Assembly (NCBI RefSeq): GCF_900007165.1
Contig: NZ_CYGY02000023.1
Coordinates: forward strand, 124,001 to 188,000
Length of the DNA stretch: 64,000 nucleotides
Direction of reading: 5' to 3'
Source of the DNA: Paraburkholderia piptadeniae
GTDB taxonomy: Bacteria > Pseudomonadota > Gammaproteobacteria > Burkholderiales > Burkholderiaceae
A program made the position numbers and the translations under genes. Within the stretch, counting starts at the first letter, position 1. Each line of letters opens with the position of its first letter. This document shows, one piece after another, positions 25,039 through 34,807 of this stretch. A model generated the notes under the pieces. The model saw nothing but the letters and a program-made list of their open reading frames with translations. It was not told where the DNA came from and searched no databases.

Positions 25039-25782
25039 ATGAACAACGTGAAGAATGGCAAGGTGGCTATCGTGACGGGCGCATCGCGCGGCATTGGCGC
25101 GGCCATCGCGCGGCGGCTCGCCAGCGATGGATTTGCGGTCGTCGTCAACTACGCGGCGAGCTCGAAGGAAGCCGACACGCTCGTCGAGGAACTGAAGGCG
25201 CAAGGCGCGGCCGCGATTGCGGTGAAAGCGGACGTGTCGAACGCCGACGACGTGCGCCGCATGTTCGAAGCGACTGAGCAGCAGCTGGGCAAGGTCGACG
25301 TGCTCGTCAACAACGCGGGCATCATGAAGACGCTGCCGCTCGCCGACACCAGCGATGCGCTCTACACGCAGACGTTCGACATCAATGTGCGCGGCACTTT
25401 CAATACGCTGCGCGAAGCGGCGGCACGGATGAACAACGGCGGGCGCGTCATCAATTTTTCGAGCACGACGCTCGCGCTGAACATGCCGGGCTACGCGATC
25501 TACAACGCGACGAAGGCGGCCGTCGAAGCGTTCACGCATGTCTTTGCCAAAGAACTGCGCGGCCGCGATATCACCGTGAATGCGGTCGCGCCGGGGCCCG
25601 TCGCGACGGCGCTGTTCCTCGAAGGCAAGACGGAGGAGCAGATCCAGAACTTCGCCAAGATGCCGCCGCTGCAACGGCTGGGACAACCGGAGGATATTGC
25701 GTCCGTGGTCTCGTTTCTGGCGGGGCCGGATAGCGCGTGGGTCAACGGGCAGATTCTGCGGGCGAATGGAGGGGTGGCTTGA
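25039..25782 (+). CDS. Short-chain dehydrogenase/reductase (SDR)
   Basis: This 247-residue enzyme is a classical SDR. The cofactor motif TGASRGIG lies near residue 14, NNAG near residue 90, a catalytic Ser in INFSST, and the Tyr-x-x-x-Lys pair in YAIYNATKAAVE near residue 154. Arg residues after the first Gly motif suggest NADPH use, with 3-oxoacyl-ACP reductase-like proteins the closest general type. The ATG at 25039 follows GAGGAA. A longer open frame upstream belongs to the antisense of the LysR gene and was not used. A bidirectional terminator follows. Confidence 0.88.
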   Translation: MNNVKNGKVAIVTGASRGIGAAIARRLASDGFAVVVNYAASSKEADTLVEELKAQGAAAIAVKADVSNADDVRRMFEATEQQLGKVDVLVNNAGIMKTLPLADTSDALYTQTFDINVRGTFNTLREAAARMNNGGRVINFSSTTLALNMPGYAIYNATKAAVEAFTHVFAKELRGRDITVNAVAPGPVATALFLEGKTEEQIQNFAKMPPLQRLGQPEDIASVVSFLAGPDSAWVNGQILRANGGVA

Positions 25783-25854
25783 GGCTGGGGGCGGGGCTTC
25801 GTTTAATCCTTCCCTTGTCCTTGCTCTTGCAACAGTCGCGACAGGCGTGCGCAT

Positions 25855-25887
25855 AAAAAAACACCCCGCTCGAAGGCGGGGTGTTTT
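25855..25887. terminator. Bidirectional terminator between SDR and ssb
   Basis: A 12-base stem (AAAACACCCCGC at 25858-25869 with GCGGGGTGTTTT at 25876-25887) has A residues on the left and T residues on the right. It can therefore stop the SDR transcript on the plus strand and the ssb transcript on the minus strand. Confidence 0.9.
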
Positions 25888-25944
25888 CCTGTTCGTTCGA
25901 CGCGCGATGTTTCGCTGCGCCGGACTGTTTTTGTGCGGGACGAG

Positions 25945-26481
25945 TCAAAACGGAATATCGTCGTCCATCTCGTCGAAGCCGCCGCCAGCCGGCGCGCTCG
26001 GACGGCTCTGACCGCCGCCACCGCCGCCGCCCGACGCACGGCCACCCCCGCCACCGCCCGACATGCGGCCGCCGCCGCCGCCACCGCGCTCCATCGACTC
26101 GCCGCGGCTATAGCCGCCGTCATCGCCACCGCCGCCGCCCGAACCGCTGCGGCCGCCGAGCATCTGCATCTGATCAGCGACGATTTCCGTCGAGTAACGG
26201 TCGGTGCCGTCCTGCGCCTGATACTTGCGCGTGCGGATACGGCCTTCGATATACACCGACGAGCCCTTCTTCAGGTACTCCGACACGATCTCCGCGAGGC
26301 GCCCGAAGAACGACACGCGGTGCCACTCGGTCATTTCCTTGAATTCGCCCGACTGCTTGTCCTTGTAGCGATCGGTCGTGGCAAGGCGGATGTTCGCCAC
26401 TGCGTCACCGCTCGGAAGGTAACGGACTTCCGGATCGGCGCCGAGATTGCCGACGAGAATGACCTTGTTCACGGATGCCAT
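25945..26481 (-). CDS. ssb: Single-stranded DNA-binding protein
   Basis: The 178-residue protein has an N-terminal OB fold (about 1-112) with the usual [20 protein letters not shown] start. The linker is almost entirely Gly with Ser, Asp and Arg, and the acidic tip is MDDDIPF. The DDDIPF tail recruits replication and repair proteins such as RecQ, RecO and PriA. SSB coats single-stranded DNA during replication, recombination and repair. The ATG at 26481 follows AGGAGAAACTC. The MFS gene upstream is on the same strand, with a 136-base gap that could hold the ssb promoter. Confidence 0.97.
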   Translation of the reverse strand: MASVNKVILVGNLGADPEVRYLPSGDAVANIRLATTDRYKDKQSGEFKEMTEWHRVSFFGRLAEIVSEYLKKGSSVYIEGRIRTRKYQAQDGTDRYSTEIVADQMQMLGGRSGSGGGGGDDGGYSRGESMERGGGGGGRMSGGGGGGRASGGGGGGGQSRPSAPAGGGFDEMDDDIPF

Positions 26482-26617
26482 GAGTTTCTCCTGTTGATTC
26501 CGTTTCCGGCGACGCGGCACCGATGGCTTTCTACGCCATGGCCGCCTGTGTCAATGTCCGGAAAGCGCGTCCGCGCCCCGTTTGACCGCCGCCTATAAAT
26601 TCGTGCCGTAAAAAGAC

Positions 26618-27805
26618 TTATGCTTTGCGCGGCGGCTGCTTCATGTTTGCGGCGATTATAAGCCAGCAAAACACAAGCCCAGAACACGCAAAGAAAACAG
26701 CGCTTTGTCCATCCACTTTCAGCAGCCAGCCGCCAATCACGCCGCCCATTGCAAGGCCGATCGACTGAGTCGTGTTGTAGACGCCGGCCGCCGCGCCCTT
26801 GCGATTGCCCGGTGCCAGTTTCGACACCAGCGAAGGCTGCGATGCTTCGAGAATATTGAAGCCAAGAAAGTAGATAAACAGGATCGCCGCCACAGCCATA
26901 ATGGTATGCGCTGCAACGCCGAGAAGTAACTGGCCGATCAGGATAAGACCAATCGCACCCAGCAGCACGGCCTTCATCTTGCCGCGCTTTTCGGCGGCGA
27001 TGATCGCGGGGACCATCATCACGAACGCCAACCCCATCACGGGCAGGTAAATCTTCCAGTGCGACGCGACGGGCAGACCGCCCGCTTCGAGAATGCGCGG
27101 CACGACGAGGAAAAGCGCCGTTTGCGTCGCGTGCAGCACGAGCACGCCGAAATTGAGGCGCAGCAGCTCCCGGTTGTGCAGGACTTCGCGGAACGGCGCG
27201 GGCACGTGCACGGGCTTCGGCGCATCCGGCACGACCCACAGCACGACGCCGATCGCCAGGATCGAGAACACGCCGACGAGCGCGAACAGTCCGCTCATGC
27301 CGACCCAATGGAACACAATCGGCGCGCCGACGATCGCGACCGCGAACGACACGCCGATCGATCCGCCGACCATGGCCATCGCCTTCGTCCGATGCTCTTC
27401 GGCCGTCAGGTCCGCGATGAACGCGATCACCGCCGACGACACCGCGCCCATCCCCTGAATCACCCGCCCGACGATGATCCACGTCATGTCGTGCGCGAAC
27501 GCGGCAACGAAGCTGCCGAGCGCGAAAATCAGCAGGCCCGTCGCGATGACGGGCTTGCGGCCGACCTTGTCCGAGATCCAGCCATAGAAGATGTAGAGCA
27601 GCGATTGCGTGACGCCATACGCACCGAGCGCAATGCCGACGAGCAGCACGTTGTCGCCGCCGGGAATCGTCTTCGCGTAGATCGAGAAGACGGGCATGAT
27701 CATGAAGAGACCCAGCATGCGCAGCGCGAAGATCGCGGCAAGCGACACGGTCGCGCGCAGTTCATGCGCGCTCATGCGTGAAGAAGTGGCGGACGGATTG
27801 GACAT
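26618..27805 (-). CDS. MFS transporter (YajR-like)
   Basis: This 395-residue, roughly 12-helix transporter has motif A as GWISDKVGRKPVI near residue 75 and a GRVIQGMGAVSSA segment near residue 115. Its overall look is that of YajR-type proton-driven efflux proteins, but it lacks the extra C-terminal YAM domain of E. coli YajR. I chose the ATG at 27805 (MSNPSATSS); the longer frame upstream has no support. It sits between ssb and uvrA, which are direct neighbours in many proteobacteria. The substrate is unknown. Confidence 0.85.
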   Translation of the reverse strand: MSNPSATSSRMSAHELRATVSLAAIFALRMLGLFMIMPVFSIYAKTIPGGDNVLLVGIALGAYGVTQSLLYIFYGWISDKVGRKPVIATGLLIFALGSFVAAFAHDMTWIIVGRVIQGMGAVSSAVIAFIADLTAEEHRTKAMAMVGGSIGVSFAVAIVGAPIVFHWVGMSGLFALVGVFSILAIGVVLWVVPDAPKPVHVPAPFREVLHNRELLRLNFGVLVLHATQTALFLVVPRILEAGGLPVASHWKIYLPVMGLAFVMMVPAIIAAEKRGKMKAVLLGAIGLILIGQLLLGVAAHTIMAVAAILFIYFLGFNILEASQPSLVSKLAPGNRKGAAAGVYNTTQSIGLAMGGVIGGWLLKVDGQSAVFFACSGLVFCWLIIAANMKQPPRKA

Positions 27806-28088
27806 CGGGAGCGATATTCGAATGAACGGACGGCGAACCGCGTGGGTCCGCATGCACAGCTTCTGACGCGTGCAGCGCTTGCGCCGGCCACCTGCAGCCT
27901 TGCAGACGACGGAAAACGCCTCACATACAGGTGTCACCTACAGGCAGTTCACCGCGACGCTGGACCGCAAAAAAACGACGGTTTCGTATCTGTCAGCACG
28001 CCGTTTGCACGCTGTCAGGAAGCCGTAACGGCGGTCTGGAAAAGTCGTTATAGTAGCAGGTTTAGCCTTCTCCTCTTCCCGCCGGTTC

Positions 28089-31000
28089 ATGGAACAAATC
28101 CGTATCCGTGGGGCTCGGACCCACAACCTGAAGAACGTCAATCTCGACTTGCCGCGTCACAAGCTGGTCGTGATTACCGGCCTGTCCGGCTCGGGCAAAT
28201 CTTCGCTGGCCTTCGACACGCTCTACGCCGAAGGCCAGCGCCGTTATGTGGAGAGCCTGTCCGCGTACGCCCGCCAATTCCTGCAACTGATGGAAAAGCC
28301 GGACGTCGATCTGATCGAGGGCCTGTCGCCCGCCATTTCGATCGAGCAGAAAGCGACGTCGCACAACCCGCGCTCGACGGTCGGCACCGTCACCGAAATC
28401 CACGACTATCTGCGGCTTCTTTACGCACGTGTCGGTACGCCGTACTGCCCGGACCACGAGATTCCGCTGGAGGCGCAAAGCGTCTCGCAGATGGTGGACG
28501 CCGCGCTCGCGCTGCCCGAAGACACGAAGCTGATGATCCTCGCGCCCGTCGTCGCGAATCGCAAGGGCGAGCACACCGAACTGTTCGAAGACATGCAGGC
28601 ACAGGGCTTCATCCGCTTTCGCGTGCGCTCGGGCGGTGGCACGGCGAACGAGGGCGTCGCGAAGATCCACGAAGTCGACTCGCTGCCGCAACTGAAGAAG
28701 AACGACAAGCACACCATCGACGTGGTCGTCGACCGTCTGAAGGTGCGGCCCGACGCGAAGCAGCGTCTTGCCGAATCGTTCGAAACGGCGCTGCGTCTCG
28801 CTGACGGCCGCGCGATCGCGCTCGAAATGGACACGGACAAGGAGCATCTCTTCAGCTCGAAGTTCGCGTGCCCGATCTGCTCGTACTCGCTGCAGGAACT
28901 GGAGCCGCGCCTCTTCTCGTTCAACAACCCGATGGGCGCGTGCCCGGAATGCGACGGCCTTGGCCAGATCACGTTCTTCGATCCGAAGCGGGTGGTCGCG
29001 CATCCGTCGCTGTCGCTGGCGGCGGGTGCCGTGAAGGGCTGGGACCGGCGCAACCAGTTCTACTTCCAGATGCTGCAAAGCCTCGCAGCGTTCTACGAGT
29101 TCGATATCGACACCGCGTTCGAAGACCTGCCGGAAAAGGTGCGCCAGATCCTGCTGTACGGCTCCGGCAAGCAGACCGTGCCGTTCTCGTACATCAACGA
29201 GCGCGGGCGGACATCGGTGCGCGAGCATGTGTTCGAAGGGATCATTCCGAATCTGGAGCGGCGTTACCGCGAGACGGATTCCGTCGCGGTCCGCGAAGAA
29301 CTCTCGAAGTATCAGAACAACCAGGCGTGCCCGTCGTGCGAGGGCACGCGTCTGCGGCGCGAAGCGCGTTTCGTGCGCATCGGCGCGGACGGCGACGCGC
29401 GCGCGATCTACGAAGTGAGCGGCTGGCCGCTGCGCGACTCGCTCGGCTATTTCCAGACGCTGCGGCTCGAAGGCGCCAAGCGCGAAATCGCCGACAAGGT
29501 CATCAAGGAAATCGTCGCGCGCCTGATGTTCCTGAACAACGTCGGGCTCGATTATCTGTCGCTGGAGCGCAGCGCCGAAACGCTGTCGGGCGGCGAGGCG
29601 CAGCGCATCCGGCTCGCATCGCAGATCGGCTCGGGGCTGACGGGCGTGATGTACGTGCTCGACGAGCCGTCGATCGGCCTGCACCAGCGCGACAATGACC
29701 GCCTCATTTCGACGCTCAAGCATCTGCGCGATCTCGGCAACTCGGTGATCGTCGTCGAGCACGACGAGGACATGATCCGCATGGCCGACTATGTCGTCGA
29801 TATGGGACCGGGCGCGGGCGAGCATGGCGGCATGGTGATCGCCGAAGGCACGCCCGTCGAAGTGCAGGCGGACCCGGCATCAATGACGGGCCAGTATCTC
29901 GCGGGCACGCGCCGCATCGAATTCCCCGACGACCGCAAGCAGCCCGACGAGCGCCATCTGCGCATCGTCGAGGCTTACGGCAACAACCTGAAGCGCGTGA
30001 CGCTCGATCTGCCCGTCGGTCTTCTCACTTGCGTGACGGGCGTCTCGGGCTCGGGCAAGTCGACGCTGATCAACGACACGCTCTATCACGCCGTTGCGCA
30101 GCACCTGTATGGCTCGTCGACAGAGCCTTCGCCGTTCGAGGCGATCGAAGGCCTCGAGCATTTCGACAAGGTCATCAACGTCGACCAGTCGCCAATCGGC
30201 CGCACGCCGCGCTCGAATCCCGCGACGTACACGGGCGTCTTCACGCCGATCCGCGAACTGTTCGCGGGCGTGCCCGCCGCGAAGGAACGCGGCTACGATC
30301 CGGGCCGCTTTTCGTTCAACGTGAAGGGCGGACGCTGCGAGTCGTGTCAGGGCGACGGCGTGCTGAAGGTCGAGATGCACTTCCTGCCGGACGTGTACGT
30401 GCCGTGCGACGTGTGTCACGGCAAGCGCTACAACCGCGAGACGCTCGACATCCAGTACAAGGGCAAGAACATCAGCGAAGTGCTGGAGATGACCGTCGAG
30501 CACGCGCACGAATTCTTCCGCGCGGTGCCCGTCGTCGCACGCAAGCTGAAGACGCTGCTCGATGTCGGCCTCGGCTATATCCGCCTGGGCCAGTCGGCGA
30601 CCACGCTGTCGGGCGGTGAGGCGCAGCGCGTCAAGCTCTCGCTGGAACTGAGCAAGCGCGATACGGGTCGCACGCTTTATATCCTCGATGAACCGACCAC
30701 GGGCCTGCACTTCCACGATATCGCGCTGCTGCTCGAAGTGATCCATCGGTTGCGCGATCAAGGAAATACGGTTGTCATCATCGAGCATAATCTCGATGTG
30801 ATAAAAACAGCCGACTGGGTCATCGATCTCGGTCCCGAAGGCGGTGCCGGCGGCGGTCAGATCATCGCGCAGGGCACGCCGGAGCAGATCGCGAAATCGA
30901 AGGCAAGTTTTACCGGCCGGTATCTCGCGCCGCTGTTGCTGCGCGGCGCGGCCAGCGAATCGGCACCGGAAGCGCAGGCCGGATCAGTTGAATCGGCGGA

Positions 31001-31220
31001 CGCGGAATCAGACGAACAGTCCGACGACGAAACCGGCGAAGCCGAGGCAACCAGGGGCAACACCGCTGCAGAATCCGAAAAAGCGGCCGTAAAACCGGCG
31101 AGGGCAAAGAAAGCCGTCGCCGCCGACGCACCGAAACGGGCTTCGAAATCGACAGCGAAGCCAGCGGCAGGAACGGCAAAAGCGACAGCAAAAGCCGGCA
31201 AGCCGAGCGTAAAAACCTGA
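28089..31220 (+). CDS. uvrA: Excinuclease ABC subunit A with Ala/Lys-rich C-terminal tail
   Basis: This 1043-residue protein is the damage-recognition ATPase of nucleotide excision repair. It has two ABC modules: Walker [13 protein letters not shown] and [13 protein letters not shown], and signatures [11 protein letters not shown] and [11 protein letters not shown]. The zinc modules are CPIC...CPEC and CESC...CDVCHG. E. coli UvrA has 940 residues. The extra residues form a C-terminal tail of about 90, first acidic ([20 protein letters not shown]) and then rich in Lys, Ala and Pro ([20 protein letters not shown]), like a histone H1 tail. No LexA-type CTGT-N8-ACAG box was seen upstream; a TATAGT -10-like hexamer lies near 28051. 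Confidence 0.97.
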   Translation: MEQIRIRGARTHNLKNVNLDLPRHKLVVITGLSGSGKSSLAFDTLYAEGQRRYVESLSAYARQFLQLMEKPDVDLIEGLSPAISIEQKATSHNPRSTVGTVTEIHDYLRLLYARVGTPYCPDHEIPLEAQSVSQMVDAALALPEDTKLMILAPVVANRKGEHTELFEDMQAQGFIRFRVRSGGGTANEGVAKIHEVDSLPQLKKNDKHTIDVVVDRLKVRPDAKQRLAESFETALRLADGRAIALEMDTDKEHLFSSKFACPICSYSLQELEPRLFSFNNPMGACPECDGLGQITFFDPKRVVAHPSLSLAAGAVKGWDRRNQFYFQMLQSLAAFYEFDIDTAFEDLPEKVRQILLYGSGKQTVPFSYINERGRTSVREHVFEGIIPNLERRYRETDSVAVREELSKYQNNQACPSCEGTRLRREARFVRIGADGDARAIYEVSGWPLRDSLGYFQTLRLEGAKREIADKVIKEIVARLMFLNNVGLDYLSLERSAETLSGGEAQRIRLASQIGSGLTGVMYVLDEPSIGLHQRDNDRLISTLKHLRDLGNSVIVVEHDEDMIRMADYVVDMGPGAGEHGGMVIAEGTPVEVQADPASMTGQYLAGTRRIEFPDDRKQPDERHLRIVEAYGNNLKRVTLDLPVGLLTCVTGVSGSGKSTLINDTLYHAVAQHLYGSSTEPSPFEAIEGLEHFDKVINVDQSPIGRTPRSNPATYTGVFTPIRELFAGVPAAKERGYDPGRFSFNVKGGRCESCQGDGVLKVEMHFLPDVYVPCDVCHGKRYNRETLDIQYKGKNISEVLEMTVEHAHEFFRAVPVVARKLKTLLDVGLGYIRLGQSATTLSGGEAQRVKLSLELSKRDTGRTLYILDEPTTGLHFHDIALLLEVIHRLRDQGNTVVIIEHNLDVIKTADWVIDLGPEGGAGGGQIIAQGTPEQIAKSKASFTGRYLAPLLLRGAASESAPEAQAGSVESADAESDEQSDDETGEAEATRGNTAAESEKAAVKPARAKKAVAADAPKRASKSTAKPAAGTAKATAKAGKPSVKT

Positions 31221-31241
31221 GGTTGGAGACGATAGAAAGCC

Positions 31242-32327
31242 ATGGCCAAGCGAAATCCGGCCCGCGACGACGGGCAGGTGCAGGATCTGCGCCCTCGCCC
31301 GGTCAGGCTGACCAGCGACATGAGCCTGCCGAAACTGTCGGCGGTCGAAATCGGCAGCTATGTCGTGGCGCTGCTTGCGATGTGGGCGGTGCTTGAACTG
31401 AGGCTGCTGGGCGCGCTGCTCGCCGGCATGCTCGTGTTCCAGCTCGTCCATACGCTCGCGCCGCGCATCGAAAAACACATGTCGAGCTACCGCGCGCGCT
31501 GGTTCGCGGTGGTGATCCTGTCCGCCGTGATTGTCGGCGTGCTGACGGGCATCACGGTCGCCATCATCGAGCACTTCGAGAATGACGTGCCGAGCGTCCA
31601 GAAGCTGCTCGACCAGGCGATGTCGCTGATCGACCAGGCGCGTGGCCGCCTGCCGCAGTTCATCGCGCAGAACCTGCCCGTCTCGACCGAGCAGATGAAG
31701 GAAAAGGCCACCGTGCTGATGCAGACGCATGCGGGCACGCTTTCGCAAGGCGGCAAGAACGCGGCGCGCATCTTCACGCACGTGCTGATCGGCATGATCA
31801 TCGGCGCGATCGTCGCGGTCGGCGCGCAGAAGCATATCCAGCGGCTGCCGTTGTCGACGGCGTTCATCACGCGCGTGGGCCGTTTCGCCGATGCGTTCCG
31901 CCGCATCGTGTTCGCGCAGGTGAAGATCTCCGCGATCAACACCGTGTTTACGGGCATATTCCTGCTGTTGCTGCTGCCGCTCTTCCATGCGCCGCTGCCG
32001 ATGGCGAAGACGCTCGTCATCATCACGTTCATCGTCGGGCTGCTGCCCGTGATCGGCAATCTGATCTCAAACACGCTGATCGTCGCAGTGGCGCTGTCGG
32101 TGAGCTTCCCGGCGGCCGTGACGGCGCTCGTGTTCCTGATCCTGATTCACAAGCTCGAATATTTCCTCAACGCGCGCATCATCGGCGGACAGATCGAGGC
32201 GCGCGCATGGGAGCTGCTCATCGCGATGCTCGTGATGGAAGCCGCGTTCGGCATTCCTGGCGTGATCGCCGCACCGATCTTCTATGCGTACATCAAGCGC
32301 GAACTGATCTATCTGCGGCTCGTGTAG
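31242..32327 (+). CDS. PerM / AI-2E-family membrane permease
   Basis: This 361-residue inner-membrane protein has about seven or eight helices, with a membrane-associated loop between helices three and four that includes FIAQNLPVSTEQMKE. The ending (LVMEAAFGIPGVIAAPIFYAY) is typical of the AI-2E transporter family. Members include TqsA (autoinducer-2 export), PerM and sodium/proton antiporter-like proteins, so the substrate cannot be assigned. It begins 21 bases after uvrA and may be read with it. A terminator follows at 32353-32381. Confidence 0.86.
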   Translation: MAKRNPARDDGQVQDLRPRPVRLTSDMSLPKLSAVEIGSYVVALLAMWAVLELRLLGALLAGMLVFQLVHTLAPRIEKHMSSYRARWFAVVILSAVIVGVLTGITVAIIEHFENDVPSVQKLLDQAMSLIDQARGRLPQFIAQNLPVSTEQMKEKATVLMQTHAGTLSQGGKNAARIFTHVLIGMIIGAIVAVGAQKHIQRLPLSTAFITRVGRFADAFRRIVFAQVKISAINTVFTGIFLLLLLPLFHAPLPMAKTLVIITFIVGLLPVIGNLISNTLIVAVALSVSFPAAVTALVFLILIHKLEYFLNARIIGGQIEARAWELLIAMLVMEAAFGIPGVIAAPIFYAYIKRELIYLRLV

Positions 32328-32352
32328 CGCATCGCAACGGGTGCATCGACGC

Positions 32353-32381
32353 AAAAAGGGCGGCCGCGAGGCCGCTTTTTT
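32353..32381 (+). terminator. Terminator after the PerM-like gene
   Basis: A GC stem (GCGGCC at 32360-32365 with GGCCGC at 32370-32375, GCGA loop) is preceded by AAAAAGG and followed by TTTTTT. It lies about 30 bases after the permease stop and could act on both strands. Confidence 0.88.
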
Positions 32382-32478
32382 AATGTCCGCATCGATGTCC
32401 GCATCGCGCGGCAATCAGAAGTCGAGGCGCTCCTTGGCGATGACGAAACTCTTGCGACATCGACGCACGCGCCTTAAG

Positions 32479-32501
32479 ATGCGAATAATTCTTATTTGCA
32501 T
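32479..32501. promoter_or_regulatory. Fur-box-like palindrome upstream of the PepSY gene
   Basis: ATGCGAATAAT-T-CTTATTTGCAT is a 23-base palindrome with 9 of 11 positions paired, and its AT-rich GAATAAT/CTTATTT core resembles the Fur consensus (GATAATNATTATC type). It lies 68 bases upstream of the PepSY start codon. Iron-responsive repression of the PepSY gene is the natural inference. Confidence 0.6.
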
Positions 32502-32569
32502 GGACGCCACGCAGTCATGTCTGCCACTTTTTTGCCGTCGACGGCCGTCGCTTTCGACGGAAACCGCGC

Positions 32570-33808
32570 ATGAGATCCGCGCTCGTTCGACTGCATCGCT
32601 GGTTCGGCATCGGGACAGCGTTGTTTCTATTCGTCGCGGGACTGACGGGCGCGCTGATCGCGTGGGGTCACGAACTCGACGCGGCGCTCAATCCGTCGTT
32701 CTTCGACGCGCGCAGCGATGCCGCGCCGTTACCGTCGCTGGAACTCGCGCGCCGTGTCGAGTCGAGCGACGCTCGGCTGCAAGTGACCTATCTGCCGCTC
32801 GCGGCCGAAAAAGGACACACGCTGCAAATGATGGTGATGCCGCGCGTCGATCCGAAAACGAACCAGCCTTATCCGCTCGATTTCAATCAGATCGCCGTCG
32901 ATCCCGCCACGGGTCAAATTCAGGGCCGGCGCGAATGGGGCGCGTTGTCGGTCGCGCGGATCAATCTGCTGCCGTTCATCTACAAGCTGCACTACACGCT
33001 GTTTCTGCCGTTCACGCATGGCATCGACATCGGCACGTGGCTGATGGGCATCGTCGGCATCGTGTGGATTTTCGATAGCGTGATCGCGCTCGTGCTCGCG
33101 TTTCCCAGCGCGAAAGCGTGGAAGAAGTCGTTTGCGTTCCGCGTGCGGCGCGGCGGCTACGCGCTCACGTTCGATCTGCACCGCTCGGGCGGCGTATGGA
33201 TCTGGGGACTGCTGCTGATCGTCGCGGTGACGTCGGTGTCGATGAATCTGTCGACGCCGGTTGTGCAGCCGATCGTCAAGCTGTTCTCGACGCTCACGCC
33301 AACGCCGTTCGCCGATCCGTCGATGCTGCCCAACGCCAGGCCCAACGACGAGCCGCTGCCGCGCGAGCAGATCCTGAAGGCGGCGGAACAGGCGCGCATC
33401 GAAAAGCGTATCGATGCACCGCCGGGCGCGATCTATTACGCGCCGGCATTCCATGTGTACGGCGTCGGCTATTTCGGAGCCGGCGACGATCACGGCGACG
33501 GCGGCCTCGGCAATGCATGGACGTACTGGAATGCGCAGACAGGCCAGGCGCTCGGCGCGCAGATTCCCGGCCAGGGCACGGCGGGCGATCTCTTCATGCA
33601 GGCGCAATTCCCTCTGCATTCGGGGCGCATCCTCGGCATCGGCGGACGCATTCTGGTCAGCTTCGTCGGCGTGATGGTGGCCGCGCTGAGCGCGACGGGC
33701 CTGTTGATCTGGCTAAAGAAGATGAACGCGCGCCGCCGTGCGATGAACGCGCGCGACGCAAAATCACGCGCCGTTCGCGCGCAAACCGAAAGCGCGACGT
33801 CGCAATAA
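32570..33808 (+). CDS. PepSY-associated transmembrane protein
   Basis: This 412-residue inner-membrane protein starts with an HRWFGIGTALFLFVAGLTGAL helix, has a PepSY-like periplasmic region after residue 35, and three further helices near 155-180, 205-230 and 360-380. The family (DUF2233-unrelated PepSY_TM) is often linked to ferric-siderophore reduction or uptake; conserved His residues in the helices may bind haem. A Fur-like box upstream (32479-32501) supports an iron role. No siderophore receptor gene is adjacent. The start ATG at 32570 is the first in frame. Confidence 0.82.
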   Translation: MRSALVRLHRWFGIGTALFLFVAGLTGALIAWGHELDAALNPSFFDARSDAAPLPSLELARRVESSDARLQVTYLPLAAEKGHTLQMMVMPRVDPKTNQPYPLDFNQIAVDPATGQIQGRREWGALSVARINLLPFIYKLHYTLFLPFTHGIDIGTWLMGIVGIVWIFDSVIALVLAFPSAKAWKKSFAFRVRRGGYALTFDLHRSGGVWIWGLLLIVAVTSVSMNLSTPVVQPIVKLFSTLTPTPFADPSMLPNARPNDEPLPREQILKAAEQARIEKRIDAPPGAIYYAPAFHVYGVGYFGAGDDHGDGGLGNAWTYWNAQTGQALGAQIPGQGTAGDLFMQAQFPLHSGRILGIGGRILVSFVGVMVAALSATGLLIWLKKMNARRRAMNARDAKSRAVRAQTESATSQ

Positions 33809-33842
33809 AAAAACCGGCGCGGTCGATCACGATCCGCGCCGG
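33807..33842 (-). terminator. Terminator of purU
   Basis: A 9-bp perfect stem (33814-33822 with 33834-33842) is followed on the minus strand by TTTTTTT. It lies 24 bases beyond the purU stop and abuts the convergent PepSY stop codon. Confidence 0.9.
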
Positions 33843-33865
33843 CTTCATGAAAAAGAAAAAAAGAC

Positions 33866-34729
33866 TCAGCGGAACACGACCGTCTTGCTGCCGTTCAGCA
33901 CGATACGGTGCTCGACGTGCCACTTCACCGCCCGCGCGAGCGTCACGCATTCGACGTCGCGGCCGATCGCCGTCAGTTGATCCGGCGTCATGCTGTGATC
34001 GACGCGCTCCACTTCCTGTTCGATGATCGGGCCTTCGTCGAGATCCGTCGTCACGTAGTGCGCCGTTGCGCCGATCAGCTTCACGCCGCGATCGAACGCC
34101 TGGTAGTAAGGCTTCGCGCCCTTGAAGCTCGGCAGGAACGAATGATGGATGTTGATCGCGCGCCCGGTCAACCGCTCGCACAATTCAGGCGACAGAATCT
34201 GCATGTAGCGCGCGAGCACGATGAGATCCGCCTTGCATTCGTCGATCACTTCGAGCACGCGTGCTTCCTGCTGCGCCTTCGCGTCCTTCGACGTCAGCGG
34301 GAAGTGATGAAAGGGAATGTCGTAGCTCGCGGCGAGCTGATAGAACTCCTTGTGGTTCGAGATGATCGCGGGAATCTCGATGTTCAACTGCCCCGTGCGA
34401 TAGCGGAACAGCAGATCGTTCAGGCAGTGGCCGATCTTCGACACCATGATCACGACACGCGGCTTCACGTTCGCGTCGTGCAATTCCCAGCGCATGCCGA
34501 ACTGTGCGGCGAGCGTCGCGAATGCTTCGCGCAGCGCGTCGAGGCCGGGATCGCCGCCCACCTGCTGGAAGTGGACGCGCATGAAAAATTCGCCAGTGTG
34601 GCTGTCGCCGAATTGCGCGGAGTCGAGGATGTTGCTGCCGCGATCGAACAGAAAACCCGACACGGCGTGAACGATGCCGGGCCGATCGGCACACGACAGT
34701 TTGAGAATAAAGCTGTGTTCGGTCGACAT
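33866..34729 (-). CDS. purU: Formyltetrahydrofolate deformylase
   Basis: This 287-residue enzyme releases formate from 10-formyl-tetrahydrofolate, supplying formate for purine synthesis (PurT) and balancing one-carbon units. It has an N-terminal ACT-like domain (about 5-85, LSCADRPGIVHAVSG) and a formyltransferase-fold domain. The catalytic Asn-His-Asp set is in INIHHSFLPSFKGA and TTDLDEGPII. The length and domain order are standard. It is on the minus strand, 78 bases after the Nudix gene, and ends at its own terminator. Confidence 0.95.
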   Translation of the reverse strand: MSTEHSFILKLSCADRPGIVHAVSGFLFDRGSNILDSAQFGDSHTGEFFMRVHFQQVGGDPGLDALREAFATLAAQFGMRWELHDANVKPRVVIMVSKIGHCLNDLLFRYRTGQLNIEIPAIISNHKEFYQLAASYDIPFHHFPLTSKDAKAQQEARVLEVIDECKADLIVLARYMQILSPELCERLTGRAINIHHSFLPSFKGAKPYYQAFDRGVKLIGATAHYVTTDLDEGPIIEQEVERVDHSMTPDQLTAIGRDVECVTLARAVKWHVEHRIVLNGSKTVVFR

Positions 34730-34807
34730 GACCCGGTGACTCCCTTCTTCAGTGCGTGTTTCGTAGAGTGAGATGCGGTGCTTCGGGTGCGCGTTCGTCC
34801 GTCAGTG

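Noticed and set aside
27806..28088. SOS box upstream of uvrA
   Set aside because: Several CTGT and ACAG pieces occur, but none have the CTGT-N8-ACAG spacing.
28062..29825. 587-codon minus-strand open frame opposite uvrA
   Set aside because: It lies wholly antisense to conserved UvrA domains and has no recognisable domain or ribosome site.
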